Shown one piece after another: positions 25,011 to 34,294 of a stretch of 64,000 nucleotides of DNA. The position numbers were made by a program, and so were the translations under genes. Source of the stretch: Pseudomonadales bacterium (GTDB taxonomy: Bacteria; Pseudomonadota; Gammaproteobacteria; Pseudomonadales; Azotimanducaceae); NCBI GenBank assembly GCA_022825925.1, contig JAJDVW010000073.1:39743-103742 (forward strand). Direction: 5' to 3'. The notes under the pieces were generated by a model that ran no database searches, had not been told where the DNA came from, and saw only the letters and a list, made by a program, of their open reading frames with translations. How positions within the stretch are numbered: the stretch's first letter is position 1; each line of letters opens with the position of its first letter.

Positions 25011-25921
25011 CGGCGTACCGGACCATAGACGTGACGGTCCGGAACGGCCTGTGCATCGTCACGCAGGACCGCCCCGAGCAGCTGAACGCCCGCAAACAGC
25101 CAGATGTACGCCGAGATCATCGCCGCGCTCGAGACCGCGAGCGAGGACGATGCGGTCTGCGCCGTGCTGCTGGCGTCCCGCGGCAGGGCGTTCTGCGCCG
25201 GCATGGACTTCCACAACGAGTACCAGTACGCCTACACCGCGCTGCCCGGCGACTCCGAACGCGTCCGGCGCGTAAAGGCCCAGTGGAGTGCCGACGATCC
25301 CATCGAAGCGGTGGTCGGTCTCGCGGGCCGGTTCGTGGCGGCGTTCATCGAGTTCGACAAGCCGTTGTTCGCGGCCGTGCAGGGCGCCGCGATCGGCGAG
25401 GGGTTCACGTCGATCCTGCACTGCGACGTCATCTACGCACGCCCGGACGCGTATTTCTGGGCGCCGTTCGCCCGCGCCGGCGCGGCCCCCGAGTTCTGCT
25501 CCACCGTGCTCGCGCCCCGACGCCTGGGGCGACGCTCGCGAACGCCGCGCTCTACCTCTCACGCAGGATCTCGGCCGCCGAGGCGCATGCGGCCGGCTTC
25601 GTCCTCGAGATTGTGGAGGACGAGGACTTCCTCGCGGCCGTCGAGGCGCGCGTGCGGGAAGGGCTCGACCTCGCCGGCCCGCCGGATCTGCGCGGGTCGA
25701 CGCTACGCTCCTACCGTGCGCTCGTGCGGCCCGAGCGGGAACGGGAGGAACTGCTGGCACAAGCCGACCGGGAGTTCGCACTGGTGCGCGACCGGCTGGA
25801 CCGGGGCGAGACGGAGCGCGTGCGCGCCTACTACGCGTCGCAACTGCCGGGCGGCGCTGTCCGCGCAGCCTCGGGCGCGTCCGGCCCGGGCCCACGGCCC
25901 GAAACAGAAGGAGAGACCTGA
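25007..25921 (+). pseudogene. Enoyl-CoA hydratase/isomerase gene with two compensating frameshifts
   Basis: A crotonase-family gene of about 300 codons split over two frames. It starts at ATG 25007 (VTVRNGLCIVTQDRPEQLNA), shifts near 25103 (one extra base before ATGTACGCCG), continues in another frame with LLASRGRAFCAGMDFHNEY, GAAIGEGFTSILHCD and FARAGAAPEFCS, and returns near 25530, where one G seems missing from a GGGG run, to ANAALYLSRRISAAEAHAAGF and the normal end. Each half is well conserved, so the inactivation is recent, or both shifts are assembly errors. If intact it would hydrate or isomerise an enoyl-CoA after the MaoC step. Confidence 0.85.
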
Positions 25922-25922
25922 C

Positions 25923-27386
25923 ATGCCGACCGTCCAAACGCGTCTCGGCGCCATCGAAGGCGTCGAACATCCAGGCGCCGTTTCCTTCCTCGGCATCCCC
26001 TACGCCGCTCCGCCGGTCGGGGAACGCCGCTGGCTGCCGCCCGTCCCTCCGGGGCCCTGGCCCGGTACGCTGGACGCCACCAGGCATCCGAACCGTGGCT
26101 TCCAGATCCCCTTTCCCGAGGAACTCGCGCCGCCGGGCGGCATTCCGGGAGTGCTGAGCGAGGACATGCTCTACCTCAATGTCCACACCCCCGCCGCGGA
26201 CGGTGGGCGGCGGCCCGTGATGTTCTACATCCATGGCGGCGGCTACACGGTCGGCTCCGCCAACGACTTCGATCCCTGGCCCTTCGCCGCCGCGAACGAC
26301 GTGGTGGTGGCGTGCATCAACTACCGGCTCGGCATGTTCGGCTTCCTGGACCTCCGCCGTTTCGGAGCGGAGTACTCGGGTAGCGCGAACCTGGGCTTCC
26401 AGGACCAGATCGCCGCACTGCGCTGGGCGCGCGACAACATCGCGGACTACGGCGGCGATCCGGACAACGTGACGCTCTGCGGCTGCAGCGCCGGCGGCGG
26501 CTCGATCATGGCGCTGCTCTCGGCGCCCGACGCCCGCGGTCTCTTCGGGCGCGCCATCGCGATGAGCCCGCTGGAGGTCGCCCCCGCGCCGCCCGACGTG
26601 GTCACGCCGAGCGCTCCGGCCATGAACATGAGCGAGGCCGACTTTCTCGCCCACATGCGCGGCCTGTCCGCGGAGGAGCTGTTCGAGTTCCAGACGATGG
26701 CGGGCGGCGGTGGCCCGGGGATCGACGGCGTCGTGCTGGCTGGCGGCCTCGAGGAAGCCATCCGCACGGGGGTGAACCCGGTGCCCGTTCTCACCGGCTG
26801 CACGCTGGCCGAGGGTCCCTTCCTGACCCAGGGCGTCCAGAACGCGATGGGCAAGGACCCGAACGTACTGCTCGGCATCGAGGCCGCATTCACGACCAAC
26901 ATCGGTGGGGGCGACGCCAGCCGCTACCTGCCGTTCCTCGAGGCCGTCTCGGCCGGGGGCACGCCCGAGCAGCGCATGGACCGCGTCTGGCTCGACGCGT
27001 TTCGCTCCACCGCCGTGCGCGCCGCCCAGGCCCTGGCCGCACGCGGCGAGAACGCCTGGCTCTACACCTTCGCCGTGCCGACGGACCACGAGTTCGGTCC
27101 CACCCACGGCGGCGACGTGCCCTTCGCGTTCGGCGGCATCGACACCCGCGAGGAAGGCGAGATGTACGCCTTCTACCGCAACAACGCCACGAACCGGCGT
27201 CTGGCCGGCACCTGGTCCCGGGCCTTCGCGCAGTTCACGCGTACGGGCGACCCGACCTGGGAGGGGATGCCCGACTGGCCGACCTACGATGCGGACCGCC
27301 GGGCATGCCTCGTCCTCGGCACCGAACCGGACGTGGTCGACAACCCCGACGGCGACGAGGCGCTCGCGGCCTACGGGTTGCTCTGA
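25923..27386 (+). CDS. Type-B carboxylesterase
   Basis: A 487-residue carboxylesterase starting at ATG 25923, one base after the preceding stop, with AAGGAGAGA upstream. Typical segments are FLGIPYAAPPVGERRW, EDMLYLNVHTP, YIHGGGYTVGS (oxyanion hole), GFQDQIAALRWARDNIADYGGDP and the nucleophile elbow CGCSAGGGS, where the usual Glu before the Ser is Cys. The histidine segment THGGDVPFAFGG is present. No signal peptide, so cytoplasmic. It probably hydrolyses an ester in the same operon's pathway and is related to the partial gene at 1-687. Confidence 0.92.
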   Translation: MPTVQTRLGAIEGVEHPGAVSFLGIPYAAPPVGERRWLPPVPPGPWPGTLDATRHPNRGFQIPFPEELAPPGGIPGVLSEDMLYLNVHTPAADGGRRPVMFYIHGGGYTVGSANDFDPWPFAAANDVVVACINYRLGMFGFLDLRRFGAEYSGSANLGFQDQIAALRWARDNIADYGGDPDNVTLCGCSAGGGSIMALLSAPDARGLFGRAIAMSPLEVAPAPPDVVTPSAPAMNMSEADFLAHMRGLSAEELFEFQTMAGGGGPGIDGVVLAGGLEEAIRTGVNPVPVLTGCTLAEGPFLTQGVQNAMGKDPNVLLGIEAAFTTNIGGGDASRYLPFLEAVSAGGTPEQRMDRVWLDAFRSTAVRAAQALAARGENAWLYTFAVPTDHEFGPTHGGDVPFAFGGIDTREEGEMYAFYRNNATNRRLAGTWSRAFAQFTRTGDPTWEGMPDWPTYDADRRACLVLGTEPDVVDNPDGDEALAAYGLL

Positions 27387-27512
27387 TGCCGTCGCGGCAC
27401 CCGTGGTCCTGACGGCATCGTCGGTGCCGCGGGTTGTCCACTCGCGGCGCGGATTCGCTCGAGGCATACCAGCGGCGGCGCGCGCGGCGCCTCCGGTCCA
27501 CCCCAACTTGCT

Positions 27513-29015
27513 ATGCTCGACCGGATGGACCGCAACCCGCACGACCGCCTCGTCCCGTTCTCCAGCAAGCTGGCGTTCGGCGTCGGGCAGTTCGCCGAAG
27601 GGCTGAAGAACACCGGCTTCAACCTGTTCATCCTCTTCTACTACAACCAGGTGCTCGAGCTGCCGGGGGTGCTGGCCGGCGCCGCGCTCTTCGTCGCGCT
27701 GCTCTTCGACGCCGTCACCGACCCCCTGGCCGGCTCGCTGTCCGACAAGTGGAAGTCCCGCCTCGGGCGCCGGCACCCGTTCATGTACGCCTCGGCCATC
27801 CCGCTCGGGCTCGCCTTCGTCGGCCTCTTCTCGCCGCCGGAGGGGTTGAGCCAGTGGGGGCTGTTCGGCTGGCTCACGGTGTTCGCGGTGCTGACGCGGG
27901 GCGCCATGACGCTGTACCACGTGCCGCACCTCGCCCTCGGCGCCGAACTCACGCAGAACTACAACGAGCGCACGCAGGTCGTCGCGTACCGGCAGTTCTT
28001 CGGCCCTGCCGGCAGCGCCATGGTGATCGCCGTGGGCTTCGGCTACTTCTTCGCCGACGACATGGGCGGCCGCCTGGCGGTCGGCAACTACACCCCCTTC
28101 GCGATCGTGCTGGCCGTGTTCATGGTCATCACGATCTGGTACTCGGCCCTCGGCACGCAGAAGGAGGTGCCGTTCCTGTCCGAGCCGCCGCCGCGACCGC
28201 GGCGCAACCCGCTGACGCTCCTCGTGCTGGACCTCGTGGCCGGGTTCTCGAACCGCTCGTTCCGGTGGCTGTTCTGCGGGGTGCTGATCGTCTTCATCAT
28301 GGCCGGCGTCAACAGCGCGCTCGACATCTACATGTTCCAGTACTTCTGGGAACTGGACGGCACCCAGATGATGAACGTCAACCTGGCGCCGGTCGTCGGG
28401 CTGCTGGTGGGCGCCTTCCTGGCGGCGCCCCTCATGCGCCGCACGGGCAAGCTCTTCGGCGTCCTGCTAGGCACGGCCGCCTGGGCGGCGTGCCAGGTGA
28501 TCCCCGTGGTCTGCCGGCTGCTCGACGCGTTCCCCGCGAACGGCACGGCGGAACTCTTCTACACGCTCGTCGCGTTCAAGTTCGTGCAGGGCGTCCTCCT
28601 GCAGCAGGCGTTCATCGGCTTCGGGTCGATGATGGCGGACGTGGCGGACGAGCACGAACTCGACTCGGGCACGCGCCAGGAGGGCATCTTTTTCGGCGCC
28701 ATCGCCTTCTCCAGCAAGGCGACGTCCGGCTTCGGCACCTTCCTCGGCGGCCTCGGCCTCGACATCATCGACTGGCCCCGGGGCGCCGACATCGTCTCGG
28801 CGGCGGACGTGCCGGCCGAGACCCTGGTCGACCTCGGCCTGCTCTACGGACCGGTCGTCGCCGGGTTTGCCGTGATCTGCCTGTGGTGCTACACGCACTA
28901 CAACCTCGACCAGACGCGCCATGCCGAGATTCTCCGGCGGCTCGCCGAGCGGCGGGAACAGGCCGGGGCGGAACCGGGCGCGCTCGACGCCGCGGCCGGG
29001 AGCGGCGGCCGTTGA
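27513..29015 (+). CDS. MFS transporter, GPH:cation symporter type
   Basis: A roughly 500-residue membrane transporter with about 12 helices. The N-terminal SSKLAFGVGQFAEGLKNTGF and LFDAVTDPLAGSLSDKWKSRLGRRHPFM (read in two parts, with the DPxxGxxSD loop) are hallmarks of the glycoside-pentoside-hexuronide:cation symporter group, which also includes relatives carrying non-sugar substrates. A TATGCT box (27512-27517) lies over the first ATG, so ATG 27525 may be the true start on a leaderless mRNA. It ends the catabolic cluster and likely imports its substrate. Confidence 0.92.
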   Translation: MLDRMDRNPHDRLVPFSSKLAFGVGQFAEGLKNTGFNLFILFYYNQVLELPGVLAGAALFVALLFDAVTDPLAGSLSDKWKSRLGRRHPFMYASAIPLGLAFVGLFSPPEGLSQWGLFGWLTVFAVLTRGAMTLYHVPHLALGAELTQNYNERTQVVAYRQFFGPAGSAMVIAVGFGYFFADDMGGRLAVGNYTPFAIVLAVFMVITIWYSALGTQKEVPFLSEPPPRPRRNPLTLLVLDLVAGFSNRSFRWLFCGVLIVFIMAGVNSALDIYMFQYFWELDGTQMMNVNLAPVVGLLVGAFLAAPLMRRTGKLFGVLLGTAAWAACQVIPVVCRLLDAFPANGTAELFYTLVAFKFVQGVLLQQAFIGFGSMMADVADEHELDSGTRQEGIFFGAIAFSSKATSGFGTFLGGLGLDIIDWPRGADIVSAADVPAETLVDLGLLYGPVVAGFAVICLWCYTHYNLDQTRHAEILRRLAERREQAGAEPGALDAAAGSGGR

Positions 29016-29051
29016 CGGCCGCGGATCAGCCCTGAGAGACAGGAGGAAGCC

Positions 29052-29486
29052 ATGCCCAAGACCATTTCCAGCGTGATGAAGATCAACATCCGCGCCCGCT
29101 CCAAGGACCGGATCAACGTGCTCCTCAAGGACATCCTCGGCGGCGAACCGGGACCCGATCGCGGCGCCAACACCATCGGCGACTTCGAAGGTGCGTTCAT
29201 CAACCTCGGAGGCGTGGTTTTCGACGTCATGGTGCCCACCGACCCGGACGGCGGTCTGGCGAAGGTCATCGACAAACACGGGGAAGGCATCGATTCGATC
29301 TGCTTCGCCGTGGAAGACATGGACTACACCAGGAAGGTCCTGGCGGAAAACGGCATCGAGTTCGCCCGGGACCAGCAGTTCCAGGGCAGTCGAGTCGCGT
29401 TCGTCCACCCGAGGGACGCCAGCGGAATCTCGCTCGAGTTCATCCAGCGGGCGGAAGGAGGAGCGGAGAAAACGGGAGGGAACTGA
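29052..29486 (+). CDS. VOC (glyoxalase/bleomycin-resistance/dioxygenase) family protein
   Basis: A 144-residue VOC-fold protein with paired beta-alpha-beta-beta-beta modules: KINIRARSKDRINVLLKDIL at the start, IDSICFAVEDMDYTRKVLAENG in the middle, and VAFVHPRDASGISLEFIQR with the C-terminal metal Glu. The pattern is close to methylmalonyl-CoA epimerase and lactoylglutathione-lyase relatives, but the first metal His is not evident. ATG 29052 follows CAGGAGGAAG. The SDR gene starts one base after the stop, so they form a pair. Confidence 0.85.
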   Translation: MPKTISSVMKINIRARSKDRINVLLKDILGGEPGPDRGANTIGDFEGAFINLGGVVFDVMVPTDPDGGLAKVIDKHGEGIDSICFAVEDMDYTRKVLAENGIEFARDQQFQGSRVAFVHPRDASGISLEFIQRAEGGAEKTGGN

Positions 29487-29487
29487 G

Positions 29488-30192
29488 TTGCCGGCCGGAA
29501 GAACGATCCTGATCACCGGGGCTGGCAGCGGCCTCGGCAAGGCCTGGTCCAGGGGATTCCTCGCCGATGGCGCCCGCGTGGTCGCCGCCGACGTGAACCC
29601 GGCCGGGCTGACGGAACTCAAGGAACTCGGGGCCGTTACCGTGGTCTGCGACGTTGCCGACGAGGCGGCCGCACAGGCCATGATTGCCGCGGCGGTCGAA
29701 CACACCGGCCGACTCGACGTGCTGTTCAACAATGCGGGCATCGGCATGAACCGTCCGTTCCTGGACGTGCCGGCCGGTGAGTTCGAGCGACACGTCGAAG
29801 TCCACCTCTACGGCATGATCTACGGCATGCGGCACGCGCTGCCCGTCATGCAGCGCCAGGGCAGCGGCAGGATCGTCAACACCATCTCCCGCGCCGCCGA
29901 GTTCACCGGGCCAAGGAACGCGGCCTACGCGGCGGCCAAGGCGGGCATGTGGGCCGCCACCCGGTCAGCCTGCCGTGACGTCGTCGAAGAGGACATTCGC
30001 ATCAACATGCTGATTCCCGGTCCGACCAACACTCCAATCTGGGGCCGTGACATGCCACGGATGCAGTCGCCCGAGGCGACTTACCCGACGGCGAAAATGC
30101 TTGCCACCCTGCCGAAGGGAGGCGCTCACGGAGAGGTGTTCCGGGACGGGAAACCCTACCCGATGTTCAAGTACCTCCACGAGGATGCATGA
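29488..30192 (+). CDS. Short-chain dehydrogenase/reductase (SDR)
   Basis: A 234-residue NAD(P)-dependent oxidoreductase. TTG 29488 follows GGGAGGGAAC and lies one base past the VOC stop; longer in-frame starts overlap that gene. The Rossmann motif ILITGAGSGLGKAW, FNNAGIGM, Ser in NTISRAAEF and YAAAK are all present, so the Ser-Tyr-Lys site is intact. It is slightly short at the C-terminus. The substrate is unknown; most such genes act on an alcohol or ketone. It converges on the luciferase-like gene downstream. Confidence 0.92.
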   Translation: MPAGRTILITGAGSGLGKAWSRGFLADGARVVAADVNPAGLTELKELGAVTVVCDVADEAAAQAMIAAAVEHTGRLDVLFNNAGIGMNRPFLDVPAGEFERHVEVHLYGMIYGMRHALPVMQRQGSGRIVNTISRAAEFTGPRNAAYAAAKAGMWAATRSACRDVVEEDIRINMLIPGPTNTPIWGRDMPRMQSPEATYPTAKMLATLPKGGAHGEVFRDGKPYPMFKYLHEDA

Positions 30193-30216
30193 GCTGCACC
30201 CGACGGCTGGCGCTCC

Positions 30217-31224
30217 CTACCTGAACTCCGGCAGCACTTCGTTGCCGAGACGTTCCACACTCGCCGCAACGTGCGCGGGATCGACGTCGCGCGAGCCTGT
30301 CAGCAGCACGAGTCGATCCAGACCCTGGTCGATCAACTCCCGCAGGCGCTCCACGCAGTACGCGGCCGGCCCAACCACCGAGAAACGCGCAACGAAGTCG
30401 TCGGGCACGCCCTCCATGTGCGCCGCCCTGCCGCTCGCGTGGTTGGCCATGTCGTAGTTCTCTCCGATGTGCCGGAACACGGGAGCGTCCTGCAGGCCCT
30501 CGCTGGCGGCCTTCGACATGCCGCTGAAGTGGGCGAAGGTGCCGGTGCTGCCACGCAGGATGTCGATACCGCGCTGCCGGTTGTCGTCGCACGCCACGTT
30601 GACGTAGGCGCCAAAGCTCAGCTCGTCCGGATCGCGGCCGGCCTCCCGGGCCGCCTCTCGCGCGGCCGCGATGCCGCGCGAGATACGCATCGGATCGGCG
30701 CCCATCGCAAAGGTGATTCGATCCGCCAGACGCCCGCCTATGGCGATCACCCGCGGTCCGGTGCTGGCGACGTCCACCGGCACCTTGGGTTGTCCGGTCC
30801 CGGCAAGCCAGGTGATGCGGCTGTCATAGCCATCGAGGTCGACGGATTCGCCGCGCAGATACGTCTGCAACTGCTCGAGGTAACGTTCGAGGCGGCTCGC
30901 CGGTGCCGGCTTCTGTCCAAGGTAGCCAAGCGAGGAGTCCCCGCGACCAATCCCCAGCACGGCACGCCCGTCGGACTCCACCTGGACCGTCGTGATGGCG
31001 GACGCCGTGACCGCCGGGAGGCGCGTGACCGGGTTGGTGACCGAGGTGCCCACCCTGAGCCGCGAGGTCGCCTTCGCGGCGAGACACATCGCCGAGTAGA
31101 TGTCGCCCGACAGGCACTGTGTGTCCGCGAAGTACAGACCGTCCCAGCCATGGTCCTCCGCGGACCGAGCCGCACGCTCGCTGTTGCCGGGCATCGGAAA
31201 CGTGATCTGCCAGAACTCGGTCAT
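30217..31224 (-). CDS. Luciferase-like (LLM) flavin/F420-dependent oxidoreductase
   Basis: A 335-residue TIM-barrel oxidoreductase of the luciferase-like family. The segments GWDGLYFADTQ near the N-terminus, LRVGTSVTNPVTRLPAVTASA, VLGIGRGDSSLGYLG, and VDVASTGPRVIAIGGRLADRITFAMGAD in the middle are typical of the F420/FMN class. It lies at the head of a two-gene minus-strand set with the GST gene upstream, separated by 36 bases. It is probably a reductase or dehydrogenase of a small organic compound; cofactor choice cannot be decided by eye. Confidence 0.9.
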   Translation of the reverse strand: MTEFWQITFPMPGNSERAARSAEDHGWDGLYFADTQCLSGDIYSAMCLAAKATSRLRVGTSVTNPVTRLPAVTASAITTVQVESDGRAVLGIGRGDSSLGYLGQKPAPASRLERYLEQLQTYLRGESVDLDGYDSRITWLAGTGQPKVPVDVASTGPRVIAIGGRLADRITFAMGADPMRISRGIAAAREAAREAGRDPDELSFGAYVNVACDDNRQRGIDILRGSTGTFAHFSGMSKAASEGLQDAPVFRHIGENYDMANHASGRAAHMEGVPDDFVARFSVVGPAAYCVERLRELIDQGLDRLVLLTGSRDVDPAHVAASVERLGNEVLPEFR

Positions 31225-31260
31225 CTGCTGTCCTCGCTGTGGTAACGGATCTCACTTGGC

Positions 31261-31905
31261 TCACCTGGAAAGGCCCATCGCCCTGGCTTCTTTCTCAAGC
31301 ACCGCGGCAACGTGAGGCTGTGCCTTCACGCGCGTGATCAAACCCGCAAGCGATGGCCAGCGCGAGTCGTCCACTTCGTATCCGGCATAGGAGGCATTGA
31401 TGAACGGACTCGCGATGGCGACATCCGCCATACCGAATGCACCGAATCTGAACCCTTCGGCCGGGACCTGGCCTTCAAGGTAGTCCTGCATCGGTGGCAG
31501 ACGCTCTTCGATGATCCTCGATACCAATTCCTCGTCCGGCTCCTCCTTGAACGCGAACGGGCGCATGAAACGCTGGAAGAATATGCCGGTCGCGAGCTCG
31601 GTGACCTGGTTCCCGGAGAGCTCTTCGTACCAATCGGCCATGGCGTTGTCGGCGACATCGGCGGGATAGAGCGCCGGTTCCGGGTAGGCACGCTCCAGGT
31701 ATCTGCAGATGACCTTCGAATCGGCGAGCGTCAGGTCACCGTCCACCAGCGTCGGTACCTTTCCGAGCGGGTTGATCTTCAGGTAATCCTGGTCCCCGGA
31801 GAAGGGCATCTGCCGTACGATCTCATAGGGAACGCCCTTGAAGTCCAGTGCAATGAACACTTTGCGAACAAAGGGCGACCCGTGAACGCCATACACCTTG
31901 ATCAT
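31261..31905 (-). CDS. Glutathione S-transferase family protein
   Basis: A 214-residue GST with an N-terminal thioredoxin fold (MIKVYGVHGSPFVRKVFIAL, then PLGKVPTLVDGDLTLADSKVICRYLE with the cis-Pro and SxxI glutathione-binding residues) and a C-terminal helical domain (FGAFGMADVAIASPF). ATG 31905 follows AGGAGAGACAGG. Conjugation, isomerisation or dehalogenation of a small electrophile is the likely activity; the residue in the catalytic Ser/Tyr position is Ser10, as in zeta/theta-like types. Confidence 0.92.
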   Translation of the reverse strand: MIKVYGVHGSPFVRKVFIALDFKGVPYEIVRQMPFSGDQDYLKINPLGKVPTLVDGDLTLADSKVICRYLERAYPEPALYPADVADNAMADWYEELSGNQVTELATGIFFQRFMRPFAFKEEPDEELVSRIIEERLPPMQDYLEGQVPAEGFRFGAFGMADVAIASPFINASYAGYEVDDSRWPSLAGLITRVKAQPHVAAVLEKEARAMGLSR

Positions 31906-32047
31906 TGACCTGTCTCTCCTGTGTGGTTGAGCCGACGCATTCCGCACGCGACCGTAATGCACCGGCATTGGGAAGTTCAACGGGGACGCTGAGGATTGTC
32001 GCCGCTGCTAGACTCCTCGGAGCAGCCTGGTTCAGGAGAGGTCGCAC

Positions 32048-33109
32048 ATGAAGACGGCGATTCGAGTGGGTGGCCCGACCACCGGTGGACGGGACCAGTT
32101 CGAGGCCATGCTGCAGTTGGCCACGGAAGCCGAAAAGCTCGGCGTCGACTCCGCCTGGAGTGCCGAGGCCTGGGGCATGGATGCGATCGCGCCCGTTGCC
32201 TATCTCGCGGCCCGAACCGAGAAGCTCAAGCTCGGCACCGGAATCATGCAGCTCTGCGCGCGCACGCCGGCTGCCACCGCGATGACGGCGCTGGCGATGG
32301 ACACCATGACGGACGGTCGCTTCCTGCTGGGGTTGGGCAACTCCGGACCGCAGGTCGTCGAGGGCCTGCACGGCCAGGCATTCGACCGCCCCGCAACGCG
32401 AATGCGGGAATACGTCGAGATCGTCCGGCGTGCCTGCACGGGCGAAAAGCTGGCTTTCGAGGGCAAGACCGTCACCCTGCCGCGGCCGGGCGGTCAGGGC
32501 AAGGCGATCGCGATCGCGCAGCCCCCGAGCCGGGTTCCGGTCTACCTGGCGACGCTGGCCCCCCGCACCCTCGAGATGACCGGCGAGATCGCCGACGGCT
32601 GGCTCGGTACATCGTTCACCCCCGACGCCCCGGAAGCGCATCTGGCCTACCTGAGAAAGGGAGCCGAGAAAGCCGGCCGCACGCTGGACGACCTGACGCT
32701 GTGCGTCGATGCAAGCGTGGCGATCACCGATGATCCCGAACGGCTGTTCCCACAGTTGAAGATGCAACTGGCCTTCCAACTCTCGGCGATGGGCTCACCG
32801 ACGATGAACTTCTACAACGATGCCTTCGCGAGAGGCGGCTTCGAGCGGCCCTGCCAGGAGGTGCGCGATCTCTGGCTCGCCAGGAAGCGCGAAGAAGCCG
32901 TTGCCGCGGTCCCGGACGAGATGGTGATGAAGACCGCGATCCTGGGTGACGAGGCGGCTGTGCGAACTCGCCTTCGCCAGTATGCGGAGGTTGGCATCGA
33001 CCTGCTGATGCTGCACCCCCTGGGCGCCGACCCTGGGGCGCGTCTCGACAATCTGGGTCGTGCGGTGGAGATGGTGGCGCAGAACGCCGGGCACGCTGGA
33101 ACAGCCTGA
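32048..33109 (+). CDS. Luciferase-like (LLM) flavin-dependent oxidoreductase
   Basis: A 353-residue LLM oxidoreductase, ATG 32048 preceded by CAGGAGAGG. Typical parts are FEAMLQLATEAEKLGVDSAWSAEAWG, LKLGTGIMQLCARTPAATAM, GRFLLGLGNSGPQVVEG and VYLATLAPRTLEMTGEIADGWLG, a pattern near methylene-H4MPT reductase-type F420 proteins. A TAGACT box lies about 30 bases upstream. It is divergent from the GST gene at 31905 and convergent with the second GST-like gene at 33124. The substrate is unknown. Confidence 0.9.
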   Translation: MKTAIRVGGPTTGGRDQFEAMLQLATEAEKLGVDSAWSAEAWGMDAIAPVAYLAARTEKLKLGTGIMQLCARTPAATAMTALAMDTMTDGRFLLGLGNSGPQVVEGLHGQAFDRPATRMREYVEIVRRACTGEKLAFEGKTVTLPRPGGQGKAIAIAQPPSRVPVYLATLAPRTLEMTGEIADGWLGTSFTPDAPEAHLAYLRKGAEKAGRTLDDLTLCVDASVAITDDPERLFPQLKMQLAFQLSAMGSPTMNFYNDAFARGGFERPCQEVRDLWLARKREEAVAAVPDEMVMKTAILGDEAAVRTRLRQYAEVGIDLLMLHPLGADPGARLDNLGRAVEMVAQNAGHAGTA

Positions 33110-33123
33110 CTCGGGACCGGCTA

Positions 33124-34155
33124 TCACCGACCTGGTGGCGCCACCAACGCCTCGCAGCCGGTTCCTTCCAACATACCGTCGACCCGTCCCCGGTCCTCTT
33201 CATCGAGGCGCGCGTACTCCCCGCGCAACCACTGAAGACACTTGCCCTGATACGGAAACGGCTCCTGGACCCATGGCTTGCCTTCCACGACCGTTTCCAC
33301 CCGGTCCTGGCCCTGATCCAGGGCCCTGGCATTTGCCAGCATCACCGGTACATAGGTCCGTCCCACCTCGGTGAGCAAGGCCTTGAGGGTCGCCGGCAGC
33401 TCACTCACGTCGACGAAATCGTCCTCGCGCACCTCGAGTCCGCACTGATCCTCCATCTTGCTCACCCACGCATGCACGCGTGGGAAGTCCCTGGCCGCCA
33501 GGGCGGAGGGCGTCGGGTCGAACTGCACGAGCTGGGTGAGCTGTCCGAAGCAGGCGAAATCCGCCGAGCCGGGGCGGCCGCCCATGAGGAAAGGCCATGC
33601 TTTCAGGTGGTCATTGAGACACGCCAGAAAGCGCCGGTAGCTGTCCTCGATTACCGGCGCGGTCGTGTCGTTGGAGCCGACCACGTACAGTCTCGAGATC
33701 TGCCGTTCGGAGAACGCCTCCTTCGCCTGCGCCATCTGTTCGTCCGGCTGTGACACATCCGCGTAGTGGGGCAGGATCGAGCCGGCCATCTCGATGTCGG
33801 CCTCGTAGTACCACCGATAGTGGAACATGGCCTTGGTCAGCCACTCGTCTCCGTAGTCCTCCAGGAGGTAGTTCAGGAATGCGGCGGCCGGATCGGCCGG
33901 GATCACCGAGCGGCCCGGATACTCATCCTCCAGGCGGCGAATGATCGGCGTGCTGTCCACCTCCGCCGTGAGTTCGCCCCGCTCGTCCCGGAAATAGAAG
34001 ATGGGGATCAGCCTCACCTTCGGCTGGGGCATGCCCTCCGACTCCCGCCCGCCCTGCAGGTATCGATACGGAATCCGGCGAAAGCGCAGCAGCGCCAGCA
34101 TCTTTCGCGTGTAGGGTGATCCGGGCGCACCCCGCACCGGCAGCAGGTCGGTCAT
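33124..34155 (-). CDS. Glutathione S-transferase-like protein with extended C-terminus
   Basis: A 343-residue protein with an N-terminal thioredoxin-fold segment (LLPVRGAPGSPYTRKMLALLRFRRIPYRY) and a GST helical domain containing FLMGGRPGSADFACFGQLTQL, followed by about 110 residues not usual for GSTs (QEPFPYQGKCLQWLRGEYARLD). ATG 34155 begins the conserved part; the frame is open upstream to 34374. Proteins of this type occur singly in proteobacteria and are not well characterised. Glutathione-linked chemistry is a fair inference only. Confidence 0.85.
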   Translation of the reverse strand: MTDLLPVRGAPGSPYTRKMLALLRFRRIPYRYLQGGRESEGMPQPKVRLIPIFYFRDERGELTAEVDSTPIIRRLEDEYPGRSVIPADPAAAFLNYLLEDYGDEWLTKAMFHYRWYYEADIEMAGSILPHYADVSQPDEQMAQAKEAFSERQISRLYVVGSNDTTAPVIEDSYRRFLACLNDHLKAWPFLMGGRPGSADFACFGQLTQLVQFDPTPSALAARDFPRVHAWVSKMEDQCGLEVREDDFVDVSELPATLKALLTEVGRTYVPVMLANARALDQGQDRVETVVEGKPWVQEPFPYQGKCLQWLRGEYARLDEEDRGRVDGMLEGTGCEALVAPPGR

Positions 34156-34294
34156 CGCTAGCGCCAAGTCCGACACCCTGCTAGCGCCACCAAAGCCATC
34201 GCCCTGACGGGCGCCGCCTTTGGCCCCAGCCGCCCGCCGTCCCAGGGGCTTGCGCCGTAGACTCCACTGCCGTTCCGTTCCACGGCGCAAGCCC

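Noticed and set aside
25059..27929. 956-residue minus-strand open frame
   Set aside because: Shadow of the enoyl-CoA hydratase, carboxylesterase and transporter genes, His/Arg/Glu-rich, no domain.
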